From assembly GCA_943704495.1 (NCBI GenBank), contig CALSCR010000305.1, positions 1-46,074 of the forward strand: a DNA stretch of 46,074 nt, in the 5' to 3' direction. Origin of the DNA: Pigoraptor chileana (Eukaryota; Opisthokonta; Filasterea). This document shows positions 1 to 11,693 of the stretch, piece after piece. A program made the translations under genes and the position numbers. Each line of letters opens with the position of its first letter. Position 1 is the stretch's first letter. The notes under the pieces are model-generated. The model was given only the letters and a program-made list of their open reading frames with translations. It did no database searches and had not been told where the DNA came from.

Positions 1-218
1 GGGGGGGGAGTGTGTGTGTTGTAGGTACGTTTGTGTTGTGGGCCACGGGGCTGTCTCGGTGTTGGTTTGCTTGGGCTGTGCGGGGGCTGCATGCACGCAG
101 GTGCCACACAATCACCTCACTTGTGCGCACGCACAGCCAACAAGTGTCCACAAGCAACAAATCAATCAAACAATCAAACAAAAGGCATTAACACGATAGC
201 AACGCACGACAAATGCAG
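1..218 (+). other. 3-prime part of an intron of the PHACTR-like gene
   Basis: TG-rich sequence followed by CA- and AAC-rich sequence, ending in an AG acceptor at 217-218. I see no coding potential. The T/G-rich then C/A-rich order is the same polarity found in other introns of the window. Confidence 0.5.
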
Positions 219-335
219 ACGTGGACGCGGCTGACGGCAAAGGACAAGGTGGAAATCAAGAGGGAGCTTAACGAGTTCAAGCGCACGATGGATGTCCACG
301 ACGAGAGCAAGCACATGACACGCTTCCACGTCTAA
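213..335 (+). CDS. PHACTR: PHACTR-like PP1/actin regulator, last exon only (partial)
   Basis: This is the terminal coding exon of a gene that starts left of the window. The acceptor CAG ends at 218, coding runs from 219 and the TAA stop is at 333-335. The roughly 39 encoded residues include [16 protein letters not shown] and end NEFKR...[12 protein letters not shown]. This closely matches the C-terminal PP1-binding segment of the animal PHACTR family as I remember it ([20 protein letters not shown], then a VHE-S-H-TRFHRP tail). In PHACTR1 this segment binds protein phosphatase 1 next to the last RPEL motif and reshapes its substrate groove. RPEL repeats should lie in upstream exons outside the window. 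An ATG at 213 overlaps the acceptor and is probably not a start. The tail ends in HV instead of HRP. Confidence 0.72.
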   Translation: MQTWTRLTAKDKVEIKRELNEFKRTMDVHDESKHMTRFHV

Positions 336-1780
336 GCTGTTGCAGTGCATTGGTTGTGGGGCACTGCCTCGGTCTCCGAATGTAAATGTCGTTGTTGCTC
401 CTTCCAATTATGTGATGTGCGCCCCCATCGTCCCCTGCTCTGAGCACCGAGAAACTGTGTTTGGTGCTTGCGTGTGCTATTTGTGCTTGTGTGTGTATGT
501 AATGCGTCTGCGTCTTGTTTTCGCTTGCTGGCGTTGTGGCTGTGCTGTGTGTGTTGGACGCCGATTTGCATTCCCGGCGTTCCCCAGTTGTCGTGTGAAT
601 CACTTTGAGTGTGTGTGAGGTCACACCTGCATCAATCGTTTTGTGTTGTCGTCGTCGCTTATGTAGCTCCTACATTGTTCTGTCGGGCGTTATGTGCCCT
701 CATGTGTGGTTCATGCTCGTTTGGAGTAAAGTGAGCACGTCAATACTCCCCCATACCGACTGGAAACATGATATGGCTACAGTCTGTCCTCCTTTTCTCG
801 GCTTCTGTCTGCAGCATCTCATTGTGGTCTCTGTCCTTCCATACGAGCACATATGATAGTTGTAATAGCATGCAAAGGTGTGACAACTGCGGCCACTCTC
901 TGTGTTGTTGGCCTGTGCACTCTGTTGGCTCAGTTGTGGCGATATCCCCCTGTTTTCGTGGCTATCAGAGGAAGAGGGCACATGCATTCACTGTCAATGG
1001 CAGGGCCAAATGCCATAATAATAACTTAAATGCGGCAAATGATCAATTTGTGACATGGCAAACAACTATGAACTAATATGGACGTCAGCACTTTTCGGTT
1101 TCCGCGAGCACTCGCAAATTCGCAACTGATTGGAATGTGAGAGGTACCGTCCGAGCCAGCAATCTGCGCCAGTCTCGGCAACTCACGCTGCATTCCGCCG
1201 ACATTGAAGGCGGCATTCCGACGGCAGTTATTCTAGATTTTGTTGGTTTTTCTACGTCTAGATGAGTCTGCGTTATAAGTAGAATATGAATGTTCTCCCA
1301 TGATACTGCCAGCAGAACGACCGAAAGAAGAACAACAATACTAACGAAGAATGACAAAGTGGGTTGTCTGCGTCGTGTATCATTTCTTGCGCGATCGAGT
1401 CAAAGCGAGTCACTGTTGTACCGTCTCTCTCTCGCTGTGGTTTATAGATCGCGGCTCTGCCGCCTTTTGCTCCGCCTAAGCCCCTCTGAAAATGCACCTT
1501 CAGTTGAGATTGCATAACACTGACACTCCACACATTTCATGCACACGTATACATTTGCTCGCATTATATATTGTCAAGTACAGCATTGATGATGGTGAGT
1601 GCCACCTGTATGTGTGTGTGTATGTGCGTATGTGTGTGTGTGTATGTGTGCGTGTGTGTGCCTGTCTTCGAATGGTATTCTGTCATCTGTATAAGTGTGC
1701 TCATCCATGCTCACAAATGCAATCCTCGCTCAATTTCGCACGCATGGTTGTTGCGTACAGATGTCCCTCCTCTCGAGGAC
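336..1780. other. Intergenic region with no recognisable gene
   Basis: About 1.4 kb between the PHACTR-like stop and the STI1-repeat gene. The open frames here are short, lack conserved motifs and overlap on both strands. An ATGATG followed at once by GTGAGT lies at 1589-1600, and an acceptor CAG ends at 1760. An untranslated leader intron (about 1595-1760) is therefore likely for the downstream gene. The leader contains a (TG)-rich run at 1611-1662. Confidence 0.5.
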
Positions 1781-3019
1781 ATGAGCGATGTGATCGCCTC
1801 CCTGCGAGGCAACGCACACGTTGGAACAGCCAACAGTGGAAGCAGCAGTGGCGTGCGTTACGCAGTCGGCGTCGACCCCGCCACTGCTCCACTTTCCACA
1901 CAGTCGCAGCACGTGACCGCCCCAGCGCCCCAGAAGTCTGCGTCGTCAGCGCCACCGGCGTCCCAAACAAAGCCCTCATCAAATGGGTTCGGTGGAATGA
2001 AAAAGGGCTTTTTTGACAGCAAACCAAAGGCGGCCAAGGCGTCATCTCCCGGAGTGACATCGGCTTCAGGCGGTGCTGCAGTCAACGCATCCGCGGGCAC
2101 AAAGACAGCGTGGGCGCCGTCGTCACAGCCGCCACTTGCGGTGGACGATGACGTAATTGAGATTCTGACGCCCAAGGCGGCGAAGGATGAAGCGCTCAGG
2201 CTTGCGGAAGTGCAAGAGGCGATGAAGACGAGTGTGCCCGGGATGGGCATTGGCGGAAACGGTGCGTGCATGCATCGCTGTGGGATCAGCAGTGCATGTG
2301 TTTGTGTGTTTGTGTGTGTGTATATGTGGTATGTGCGCGTAGTGTGTGCATGTGAGAATAGCATGAGCGGATGTGTATGAGACTGTGTATGAGACTGTTG
2401 CATACTATGGCTGCCACATGCCGGGCATGGCGTTATTGGAAAGTCAATATCTGCACTTCGTCGTTCCTATTGACATCATAGTCTCTCTGTGCGTTGTGAC
2501 TTTTATTTGATTCGTGTGACATATGATCTGTGCAACTCACATTCGCATTTGGTGCTTTGTGTGCATGTGTATGTGTGTGTGTATACATGTGCAGAGTGGA
2601 TGAATGCATCACTAATGGCGCGGATAGCAAAGAGACCCAATCTTGCCAAACGTCTCATGGACCCACGTTACGCCGCCGCCCTCGGAGAGATGCAGAAAAA
2701 TCCAAAAGAGTGTGTGGAGCGACTCAAAGATGATCCTGAGATGGATGCCTTTATCCGTGAGTTTGCGGAGGTCATGGGGTCACACTTTGAGGTACTTGCA
2801 AATGAGCAGGAGGAGGCTGCGCGTAAAAAGGCAGAGGAGGACGCTCGTGCTGCGGAAGCACAGCGGCAAGCGGCACTTGCCGACCCCAACGTGAAAAAGA
2901 TTCTTGAGAATGCGGAACTCAAGGTGCGAATTTGCACTGTGCGCGTGTTTATTGTAGCGTTGTGTGTGGGGTGTGTGTGCGCGCGCGTGTTTTTGAAGTT
3001 TGTAGTTTGTGTGTTGTGT

Positions 3020-3075
<56 letters not shown>

Positions 3076-3596
3076 CGAGCGCGAGTGCGAGTGCACGTAT
3101 GTGTGTGGAAGGAGCGGTCGCCACTGTTGTGATGTGTCGGTGTAACTCCGTGGTGCGTGGATGTCTGGTTAACCTTGCAATCAAATTGTCTGCGCAGGCG
3201 CTACTAACAGACCCGGATGTTGTTGCCCTCATCGAATCCCTCCGAACAAATCCGGATGCAGCACAAGAGTGAGTGATTTGTTGCAGTGTGGAAACTGATT
3301 GAACCGCCTTTGTTTTGTTTGTTTGTTTGTTTGTTTACCGTTGTGGGCACATGCCACCTTGTGAGTTTTGTATGTATGTGTGTTTGTATGATTGTGTATG
3401 TGTATGGATTGCACAATGCGCGTGCAACCTACTGTAAGAGATGACATTGTGTTATCATGGTTCCTGCCATGCTGATCTCTGCTCTGTCTCCACACAATGG
3501 AATCCGTTTCCCCGCAGCGCATTGCGAAAAGGAGGGCCTGCAATGGGCGCCAAAATCAAAAAGCTTGTCGAGTCTGGCCTGCTCAGTGTGCAATGA
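1781..3596 (+). CDS. STI1-repeat (heat-shock chaperonin-binding) protein
   Basis: Four exons: 1781-2261, 2595-2923, 3198-3268 and 3518-3596. Phases 1, 0 and 2 agree, giving 319 residues. I chose the ATG at 1781 because splicing from the upstream ATGATG at 1589 to the acceptor at 1760 puts the frame into an early stop. Residues 1-150 are low-complexity Ser/Ala/Pro with a GMKKGFFDSKPK motif near residue 80. Residues about 162-225 (SLMARIAKRPNLAKRL..., ...LKDDPEMDAFIREF) and about 255-319 (LADPNVKKILEN..., ALLTDPDVVALIESL...) are two STI1-type repeats separated by a charged Lys/Glu/Ala helix. In HOP, HIP and ubiquilin such repeats bind chaperone clients or hydrophobic segments. The protein lacks visible TPR, UBL and J domains, so it is probably a cytosolic co-chaperone of unassigned type. 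The second intron carries a (TA)21 run. Confidence 0.75.
3031..3072. repeat. (AT)21 microsatellite in an intron
   Basis: Uninterrupted alternating AT in the intron between exons 2 and 3 of the STI1-repeat gene, directly after a (GT)-rich run. It may form a hairpin in the pre-mRNA and is expected to vary in length. Confidence 0.95.
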
Positions 3597-4050
3597 AAGA
3601 TTACCATTATACACACCCGACATTCCCACTCGAAAGTTGCAATCGGTTCCAGCGATGCCAGTCAAATACGCACAATACTCTTAGCATGCACCGCGTTCGT
3701 GTGTGCGTGTGTGTGTTGTGCCGGGGTGCACAAAGTGACAATGGGACTACTACATAGTTCTTGCTGGACTGACTAACTTAGTGACTAGCGGCCTCAGGCG
3801 ACGTCGGTGGCGATGATGTGTGTTCGTAGCGACGTCTACACTTGTACTTCAATCTGCATAACCTGCAAAAACAGTCTGCTAGCCAGCCCACGTGACTTGG
3901 TGTTTTGCGCAACTACCTCGACTTCTATGTGATCTCCTCGTGACCTTCATTCACACATTCACACATCCACAGACCAGACCACATCAAACCAAAAGGAGAA
4001 ACAAAACTATGCAGAAGCGTATGCTTCTTTTCATTTGACGAACCGCATAC

Positions 4051-4056
4051 AATAAA
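4051..4056 (+). promoter_or_regulatory. Candidate polyadenylation signal AATAAA
   Basis: A canonical hexamer about 455 bases after the stop of the STI1-repeat gene, with a second AATAAA about 12 bases further on. There is no cleavage-site evidence. The converging CEP164 gene ends about 190 bases downstream. Confidence 0.4.
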
Positions 4057-4244
4057 TTTAGGAAAATAAACGACGGAAAAGTAAAAAAGCACCAAAAAAG
4101 GGAAGGCAGAGCAGACGACTGTTAATGCATGTGCGACGCAACGCGCGGGGACGACACAGGATACATATATACAGCTCCATTTCGGTCAAATGGGAAACGC
4201 AAGCAATACACTCACGCACACACATACACACAAACACACACACA

Positions 4245-7200
4245 CTACATTGCGGAAGGTCTCACGTCTTCTCTTCGCGCAAACTGAGATGAGCCCATCG
4301 ATGGCGTCAAGAACGACGACCGGACGCCGCCGTACATTCCATGCGACGCAGGATGCCGAAGCCCACGCGCCTGATACGCCGAGGAGGTTCTACCCGCCGC
4401 AAACACCGACGGCCTTCCCGCACCAAACGACACACTCGCCCGCGCCCAGTCGGAATCGCGTGTGGCGGAATTAAATCCCCTGGGATCGCTGTCAAGGGAC
4501 ACACCAAGCACCTGGCGACGGTAGTCTCCGGGAACATACGGGGTCGATGAATGATTCGGACGGCCTCCGTATGCATCCACATCAAGGCGCGATGGAGGAA
4601 ACATTGCAGACATTGCGTGCGCACGTGACGCGGCCGCCGCAGCGTGTGAGTGGGCGAGTGCAGCACTTGAGGGATACACAGGAGCGCCAGCCCCACCGAC
4701 GGGCGCGTTGTGTGGGTGGATGCCGTCTACATATGCATCGTGTGCAGTGTACTGAGGCCCCGCACCCACACCCGCACTCCCCGAAAACGGGAAGATGGGA
4801 CGGTACGGCGCCGGATGCAGAGATGCCACACCCGGGCCGGCATCCGTGTCGGTCGTCGACTCCGAGTCCTCGCCAAAAAGAAGGCCCGCGGCAAGACCGT
4901 ATGCGTTTGAGGGGAGCGACGCCTGCTGTGCTGCAATGCGTGTGCGCTGCCTGTGCAGTTTGTGACGCGTGTGGTCAATCTCGTCGATGCGGTCCCGCAA
5001 CCAGCGACGCCGGCGGTGGGTGTTAGAGGATGCCCGGGACGCATCCCCGTCGCTGTCGGACGATTCGGATGGCGAGGATGACGCCGAACTCGATGAGGTA
5101 CCAAAAGCCTCCTTTCGGACGCGCTTCTTCTTTGGTTTGCGCCGATCCTTATCCTTGTCCCTCTCTCTCTCCCTCTCCCTCTCTTTCTCCTTCTTTGACG
5201 CTTTGTCCTTCTTTGCACGTGAGCTTTTTTCCTTCTTCCCGCCCCCAGTTTTCTCCTTTCCACCCTTGCTGTCGTCGTCAACCACTTGTATCCACTCGTC
5301 ACTGGACCCAGGAGTACCGGACCCATCATCGTCACGTGCCCCCGGACCTGCACCACCCAACTCTTCCACGCTGAGCCCGTTACCCACGACTCCGCCGTCA
5401 GTTTCATTCACCCCCACCCGTCGTTTATGTCCAGACACACTTCCCGCAACACCACGCGACTCTCCCGCAACAGCGGCGGCGTTCACACCAGACCGCGCAA
5501 GTGCCGCACGCAATTCCGCCGTCTCTTGTATTCGCATCCGGCGTTCCCGATCCAAATCGGCAGTCATTCGCCCCATAATCTCCTTCTTCTCCACATCAAA
5601 CATAGCCCTCATTTCTCTCTCCAGCGATGCACGAATCGCCGCCTCCGTCAATTGGACGTCGCCAGACATTGATGAGGACGCGTGCGCACGTGACTCTAGC
5701 TCTTGTTGGTACTGTGTGAGCTGCCTGCGCAACTGAGCCAAATCACGCTCTAGCATGTTTCTGTCCGTCTTGAGCGCATCGGAGGCGGCGTTTGCGGTGG
5801 CTGCGGAAGCAAGGGCTTCTTTCAACTGTCGCGCGATCGAGTCCCTCTCTGCCTCAAGCGACGCCAGCAGAGACGATGTGCTCGACCTAAAGTCCGATGT
5901 GCGTTTGTGTGGGAGTTCAGGGCGGAGGGAGTGCAGTTGAGTGTTGTGACTCAAAAGACGTGTGCACTAATAACGAATTGTGACTCGCAAGTAAGAGAGC
6001 AAGAAAGGCAAACATGTGTGTATATGTATGTAAGTATGCGTATGTGTTAATGTGTGAATGCTTACCGCACAGCATCACTGGCGGGTGCCGACGATTGTTG
6101 TCGCTTTGACGCCTGCACGTGACCCAAAATCAGCGTGTGAGTTCATAGGCGTGATTCTGTGACCAAAAACTCGGCCCCACCGCCTGCCCTGCACACACAC
6201 ACTCACACATGACATACCTCTTCAACCTCTGCAGTGAGCGCCGCTTTGCGCGAACGCAGTGACTCCTCCTCCGCCGTCAACCCCCGGATGCGCTGCTCCA
6301 GTTCCGAAGCCTCTGCGGCCATCGCCCGCTGCGCCGCACTCAGCTCAGTCTCTCTCTGCCGTGCCAGTGCCTCCTTCTCCTTGTCCACAGCGCGACCATG
6401 CTCCTCCCGCATGCGCACAATCGAGCGCTCATTTTCCGCCTCAACCGACCGCCGCTTGGATGACCCGTCGGCAGTTATTGCATCCAACTCCTTCTGCAGC
6501 GTCCCCTTTAGCTCCTCCACCTTCTTCGCGTGGTCCGCCTTGAGCTTGTCCAGTGTGGCTTTGTGCTCCCCCTCTGCAACATCCACCGCCTGTGCCTTGG
6601 CCTTTGCGCTTGCAGTGGCCGAGGCATTCTCTTTCTCCAGCGTCGCCTTCAGTTCCGCAAGCTGTCTATTATAGTCTTCTTGTGCCGTTCGTCGCGCACG
6701 CTCCAGCTTTGCTTTGTTTTCTCCCGCCACCTTGTCCTCCTCTGCCTTGACGGCCTTGTCGGCATCATCGCGCGCTCGTTTAATGCGCTGCTCTTTTGAT
6801 TGTTTTGCCTTTGTCTCTTCTGAGGTAGCGTCGGCTTCCATTTGCTTCCTGCAGTGATGGGTGGGATTATAGCCAACACAATCGCATTGCAGTCGAGAGG
6901 GAGTGAATACTTCTTAGACATCAATGCAACACATACACACACACAGACCATATGCATACATAAAGGTAAGTCGAGACGGAGTGAGTACTTCTTAGACATC
7001 AATGCAACACATACACACACACAGACCATATGCATACATAAAGGTAAGTCGAGAGGGAGTGAGTACTTCTTAGACATCAATGCAACACATACACACACAC
7101 AGACCATATGCATTCATAAAGGTAAGGGAAGAAATGACACGAACCACACACATACGGCAAATTCAGCAACAACGCACTCAAATAAAATAAAATAAAAGCA

Positions 7201-9125
7201 CCAGACTGACCTGAATTGTGCCTTCTTTGCCTCAATCTCCCTTTTATAGGAATCTCTCTCCGCGGCATCCGCCTTCTCCAAGTCCTCCCTCCACCTGTCC
7301 CTCTTCGCCTTCATGTCGTCCTCAATTTTCTTGCGCTCTAGACGGTCCTTTTCCTGCATTGCCCGCTCAGTCTGCTGCGCTGACGCCGATGACGCAACGA
7401 TCGGCCCAGAATCAGATTTCGAGAGTGCGCCGGTGCTGGCTGACGTCACGGTGGTCTTCTTGAGCCCAGTGACGCCACCGCCACCACTCTTGCTTGCCTG
7501 TGGCGTGCGTCCGACGGGGGCGGCGGTCACGTGGCGGTCGCTCATGGCATCCTCGCTTTCGGAGCTAGTGGGCGCATTTGATGGCGATTGCGACACGCAG
7601 ACATACACACACAGACAGGAGAGATGCAAGGGTGAGTTTGAGGGGCGATGTTGTTCCGCATGATTCTAAAGTCACAAGAGGGAGACGGCAGGCAAACACG
7701 ACTCCACCCACAGATAAATATGGTCCTCATAACGGAATCAGAGTAAGCACGCGTGCACTTGCCTACTGACACACACAAAGGCGCTCACTGACTGAGACAA
7801 GGGCACTCACTTGTTATCGTCCGAGCTGTCCTCTACTCGCACCGATCGCTCCGAAGTCTCTGACATTCCGCCAAAGCTATTGCGTCGCTGGATGGCTGCG
7901 CGCACAGAGAAGACAGTGCCTTAATTAGGTACTGTGCCCATGGACCTCCACAGAAGGGAGAGAGAAAGAGAGTGTGTGCGTGTATGTGTATGTGGCAGAG
8001 TGGTTCGCATGCCAGAAAAAAGACACACGCCACAAACATCGTCACCGCTGAGGGTGACTCGGTGCATCATCAGTAAAACAGCAAACCCCAATTCCCTAGG
8101 GGCCCATAATTACACTCACTCATTGGGGTTCCAGCGAGGCCCGACGATGCCTTGAGTGGCGACCCACCGACACCACCTAGGCACAGAGCGACAGACAGAA
8201 AGACACGTATGCACACACAAACGCACACATACACACACGCACATGAATGGAGGTTGCACTTCAGTAATGGCGCCACCATTCAACGCCCACAATAAACGGA
8301 CATCAAGCACACCAACACAACGCAATCACAGTGGATCTTCGACACAAACAACGAATTCATGCAGCTCGATGCGCATAAGTACAAAGCAGCCCACTCCACC
8401 TGATGCCGCCGCCGCCTTGATTGGGCCGAGTGCACCCAGGCTGTTCGTCTTTGTGATGACGGCACCTCCAGGCCCCTTACGCGGACCCTCCTTCCCCATT
8501 GCACTCGCATCCTTCCCGGTATCCTTGGTCAGCACATTGTCGCGCGATTTCGACACAAGACTCTCTTTGCTTTTTGACGGTGAAAGAAGATTTTCGCGGG
8601 ATGCATCTTTTTTAAGATTGAGCACGGCTGACTGCTGTGGCCCCTTTCCGCCACCACCGCCGGCAGCCCCTGTCTGCAGCTTGCGTCGCTCGTTTTGGTA
8701 CAGAGTGCGGAAGTAGTCATCGCACGGATGGTCCCATTGGCTTTGTCGCGTATTGAAGTTGAAGTAATATATTTCGTTTTCGCCCGTGCGGCAAGGCTTC
8801 CATCCAGGCGGCAAAGACGCCTTCAAGCCTTCACGCGCAATCCACAGCAAAGGCTGCGCATGCAGAAACACCATACATACAGCCACATGCACGCTCAATA
8901 ATGAGGCACCACAATTTCCACCCAAGTGACCCGATTTCGGCATCATTGCATCTATAACGACAATCAGAGGCTGCATACGCTGCATAAACACGCATATATA
9001 CATACCTCGTCTTTTGGCAGCTCCATTCCCAGGCATTCTGCATAGTCGTGCAGCTCCTCCAACGTCGGTTCGTAGTCTTCATCCTTATCCTCCTCCAAAA
9101 TCTCGCTGTCCCCGGGATCCATCAT
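4245..9125 (-). CDS. CEP164: CEP164, distal-appendage protein with N-terminal WW domain
   Basis: Eight exons on the minus strand: 9125-9006, 8853-8400, 8176-8120, 7895-7811, 7564-7211, 6848-6218, 6112-6066 and 5886-4245. All phases agree, giving 1,129 residues (human about 1,460). Residues 1-40 are acidic (EDYEPTLEELHDYAECLGM). The WW domain follows at about 45-80: WIAREGLKASLPPGWKPC then IYYFNF...SQWDHPCDDYFR, nearly the human CEP164 pattern. Next come a Ser-rich linker and long Glu/Lys/Arg/Ala coiled coils (residues about 240-760). An acidic-serine run (SSESSDSDGD) precedes RRRRWLRDRIDEIDHTRHKL, which resembles the human C-terminal RREWWRQQRID region. CEP164 sits on mother-centriole distal appendages and recruits TTBK2 through its N-terminus to start ciliogenesis. 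This supports a flagellated cell. Intron 5 carries a 78-bp minisatellite. Confidence 0.9.
5155..5192. repeat. Coding low-complexity run encoding Arg/Glu and Lys/Asp repeats
   Basis: A (CCCTCT)-like tract on the plus strand inside the last exon of CEP164. On the coding strand it gives a KERERERERERDKDKD-type run. It stays in frame and is likely to vary in length in hexamer steps. Confidence 0.7.
6893..7130. repeat. 78-bp tandem repeat, three copies, in CEP164 intron 5
   Basis: Copies start at 6893, 6971 and 7049, exactly 78 bases apart. Each runs from TCGAGAGGGAGTGA through CTTCTTAGACATCAATGC and (AC)n to AAAGGTAAG. The third copy degrades near 7130. Only a few positions differ between copies. 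Because 78 is a multiple of three, frames stay open through the array on both strands, but the array lies wholly within an intron bounded by well-phased exons. Confidence 0.9.
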
Positions 9126-9943
9126 GGTGTCTAAGCGTGCACGCGCGAAAATTCAATAATAGATGAAGAACAATTGAGGTCGGCACCCCGTCTCGAGTGC
9201 AGTCCTTGTGTGCAGTATGTTGTGACAATGGTTGGCACCTTTTCTTCACACGCCGGATAAGAGGAGTCTAATAAAGAATGTACACACCGCCGAAGACATT
9301 GGCAGTCTAGCCTGACAGTGGCGTCGATAGATAGCGTGAAGATGACTGTTTATGCAATATGTTGAGTGAGAATGCCGTCCGTGACAATCAGAGACAGGTC
9401 ACCGCTTTTTTGAATTTCCACACCCCGTATGTTACATCCGGGTCAGTATGCTCTGATTATTTCTACTATTAACGGATTTTCATCTTTATTGAATTATAGC
9501 GCAATAGATTAAATGTGTGTTCAGTGGATTAATGTACCGTATTCCAGGTACCATAAGTGTGTAACAACAATCGAATCCTACTGAATATGGGTCAAGCGGA
9601 GGCTGCGGTTGGGGTTACAACGACTGTGGCTAATTCCACACAGTCAAATTAGGCATTTTTCATGAATTGCCGGTGTGTGTGCGTGTGCTGTGCGTTTGTG
9701 TGTGCCGGTACTGTGTGCGTGGTATGTTTGTGCGAATGTGACTTCTGTCAGTCGGACTGGCAGTGTTGTTGTTGTTGGTACTGAGTGAGAGGCAGGGGCA
9801 GACTACGAACAGTACCGACTTCATTCGGGTATCTCAGAGCATAACATTTCGCGTTCTTCCAACGGACTTCAAAGTCATCTCAACCACACACACCACTTCC
9901 AATTCGAGTCATCTCCCTCGCTGTTGTGTAAAGAATTGAAGAA
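9126..9943. promoter_or_regulatory. Divergent promoter region, CEP164 (-) and ADISSP-like gene (+)
   Basis: An 818-bp spacer between two divergent start codons, with no open frame of note. It is AT-richer than the flanking exons around 9440-9560 and has a (TG)-rich run at 9670-9725. I find no TATA box and no convincing RFX X-box. Control elements for the ciliary gene CEP164 would be expected here. Confidence 0.5.
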
Positions 9944-11693
9944 ATGTCGCAGCGGAGACTGAGCATTGGCGGGTCGGCCGTGGCGACCGCACGCCTAAGC
10001 ATGTTTTACACTGGGACTGCGCCTGCCTTTGGCCTCGACGAGCCGGCGCGCGTGCGCCTGGAAAAGCACATGGAGCATCTTCATGACTTCTCCCTCATTG
10101 TAGTTTGCCGCGCGCGGTACAGGATTCGACTCACAATCACTGTACCACAGCTCCTCGAGTACGTGTCTTTTTCGGTATTTGTCTTAAAGTGTTGGGGGGT
10201 TTGAATTTGCATCTACTTAAAGCAAAAGGGTGTCTTCTGCGTTGGTTGTTTATTTGTGTGTGTGTGTGTGTGTGTGTGTACTTGTGCGTGGACGCGCGCT
10301 TTAGTTTTCATCTCCCATTGTCATTCAGTGCCGTGGAGCAGACTCGGGTCATTTGCCTGACGCTTGCTTGGCTTGGGATACCTCAGTTACGCTTTTTTTT
10401 CTTTACTTACTTTCTTCATTCTAAGAGTGTTTTTTCATACAGCATTCCTGATCACTTTTTGTGCGCTTTTTTGCTTCCATTATGTATTTCGGCAGTGTTT
10501 TGGATATTCACATTGGGCAGCTGGGGGTGCGAATCAAGCACGATACGACGAAGAAGACTGGCGATACAATGGACATTGACGGCACGTGGTGAGTCAGTGT
10601 GAAGCCCCGTGCTGATCGCGATTTTATTTGATTGCGAGCACTTTTGTCCTGCACATATGTGTCTCCACTTAATCCCATACAGTGTGATACTGGGTGCATA
10701 AGAGAACGATTGAGTCACGTGTTTGTGTTTGGCTGTTTTGTATACGCATGCCATGTGGCTTTTCACGGGAGTCTCACTGCGGACGCTTCTTGCAAGTGTG
10801 CACTCTCGGTTGTCTTTGTGTCCATAATCTCTGTTTTATTTCTCTTTCTGTGCCCGTCTTAAGATACTTCCTTCATATCCTTCGTCTAATGTGTCTTGTG
10901 GAGGTACAAAAGCAGGACCCGGACTCGAATCCCACACTTTTTATGTCTGTCTCTGCTCCCAATATGATTGTCGCATCCCCTTTTTCTTCACTATTAACCA
11001 CTGTCAACGATCCCCTGGTTTGGCTTGCGTCCAGGGATGTGCATCCGTCTGTAATGGGGACAATCGGCGACAAGCGAGATCTCATTCCGCTGATTATTAA
11101 GGTCGACACTGCAGTCGCCGGTACAATGAAGAAGGAAATCACGCTCAACGCACAACTGCAGGCCGTGTTCAATATGGGTACCGTGTCGCAGGCTGAGAAG
11201 GTGTGTGTGTGTTGCGTGTGTGCATGCATGTGTTTGTGTGCGTGCTGTATTCTAAGCATTGGGTAGTGTGTGTTATGCACACGCTCTATCGTTTCTCTCC
11301 GACCCATGTGCGGGAACCTGATCGTCCTTACATACATGCACATACAAATACTCTTTTTTGCTTGAGTAATGCGATTGTGTGCCTTCATGTTTGGAAAGAG
11401 TCTCAATATATGGAATATATTTCATTGTTTGTGTGATGTCTTGGATCCTGTGGCGTGTCCGTCTGATTGTTGCCCATTAATCCCACCCCACTGAACGCTA
11501 ATTTCAATCACACAACCTCTCTCGTGTGTGTGCATGTGTGTGTATACATATATGTGTGCACCTTGCCGCACAGAATGTAGGCGCGCTTGACGGCATTGCG
11601 CTTCGCTGGGACGTGAGCGGAACATCTGCATCGTCCCACCCCACATACGAGCTACTCGACTCGCATTCACGCACGCGCACGATCAGTCGGTGA
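9944..11693 (+). CDS. ADISSP/C20orf27-like (UPF0687-type) protein
   Basis: Four exons: 9944-10158, 10496-10588, 11035-11200 and 11574-11693. Phases 2, 2 and 0 agree, giving 197 residues. The middle and C-terminal parts align from memory with human C20orf27. Here YRIRLTITVP...EDV corresponds to human YEITFTLPPV...DV, TMKKEITLNAQLQAVF to VLKEEILLACEGG, and VGALDGIALRWDVSGTS...HPTYE to the family C-terminal LLDGVKCVGAELEYDSE. Human ADISSP was proposed as an adipose-secreted factor. No signal peptide is visible here (the N-terminus is MSQRRLSIGGSAV), so a cytosolic ancestral role is more likely. The predicted fold is mostly beta strands. A (GT)12 run follows the first donor. The match is by eye and moderate; a lineage-specific protein remains possible. 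Confidence 0.6.
10256..10279. repeat. (GT)12 microsatellite in intron 1 of the ADISSP-like gene
   Basis: An uninterrupted GT run about 100 bases after the 5-prime splice site, on the sense strand. It is an example of the GU-rich 5-prime halves typical of introns in this window. Confidence 0.9.

Noticed and set aside
10906-10960. tRNA-like T-arm sequence (GGACTCGAATCCC) in an intron
   Set aside because: Only the T-arm resemblance is present. No acceptor stem, D-arm or anticodon arm could be folded around it. A degenerate tRNA-derived SINE is possible but unsupported.
10905-11034. Extension of exon 3 of the ADISSP-like gene upstream to an acceptor near 10904
   Set aside because: The phase required by the preceding exon runs into a stop in this stretch. 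The acceptor at 11034 gives a continuous frame with the family pattern.
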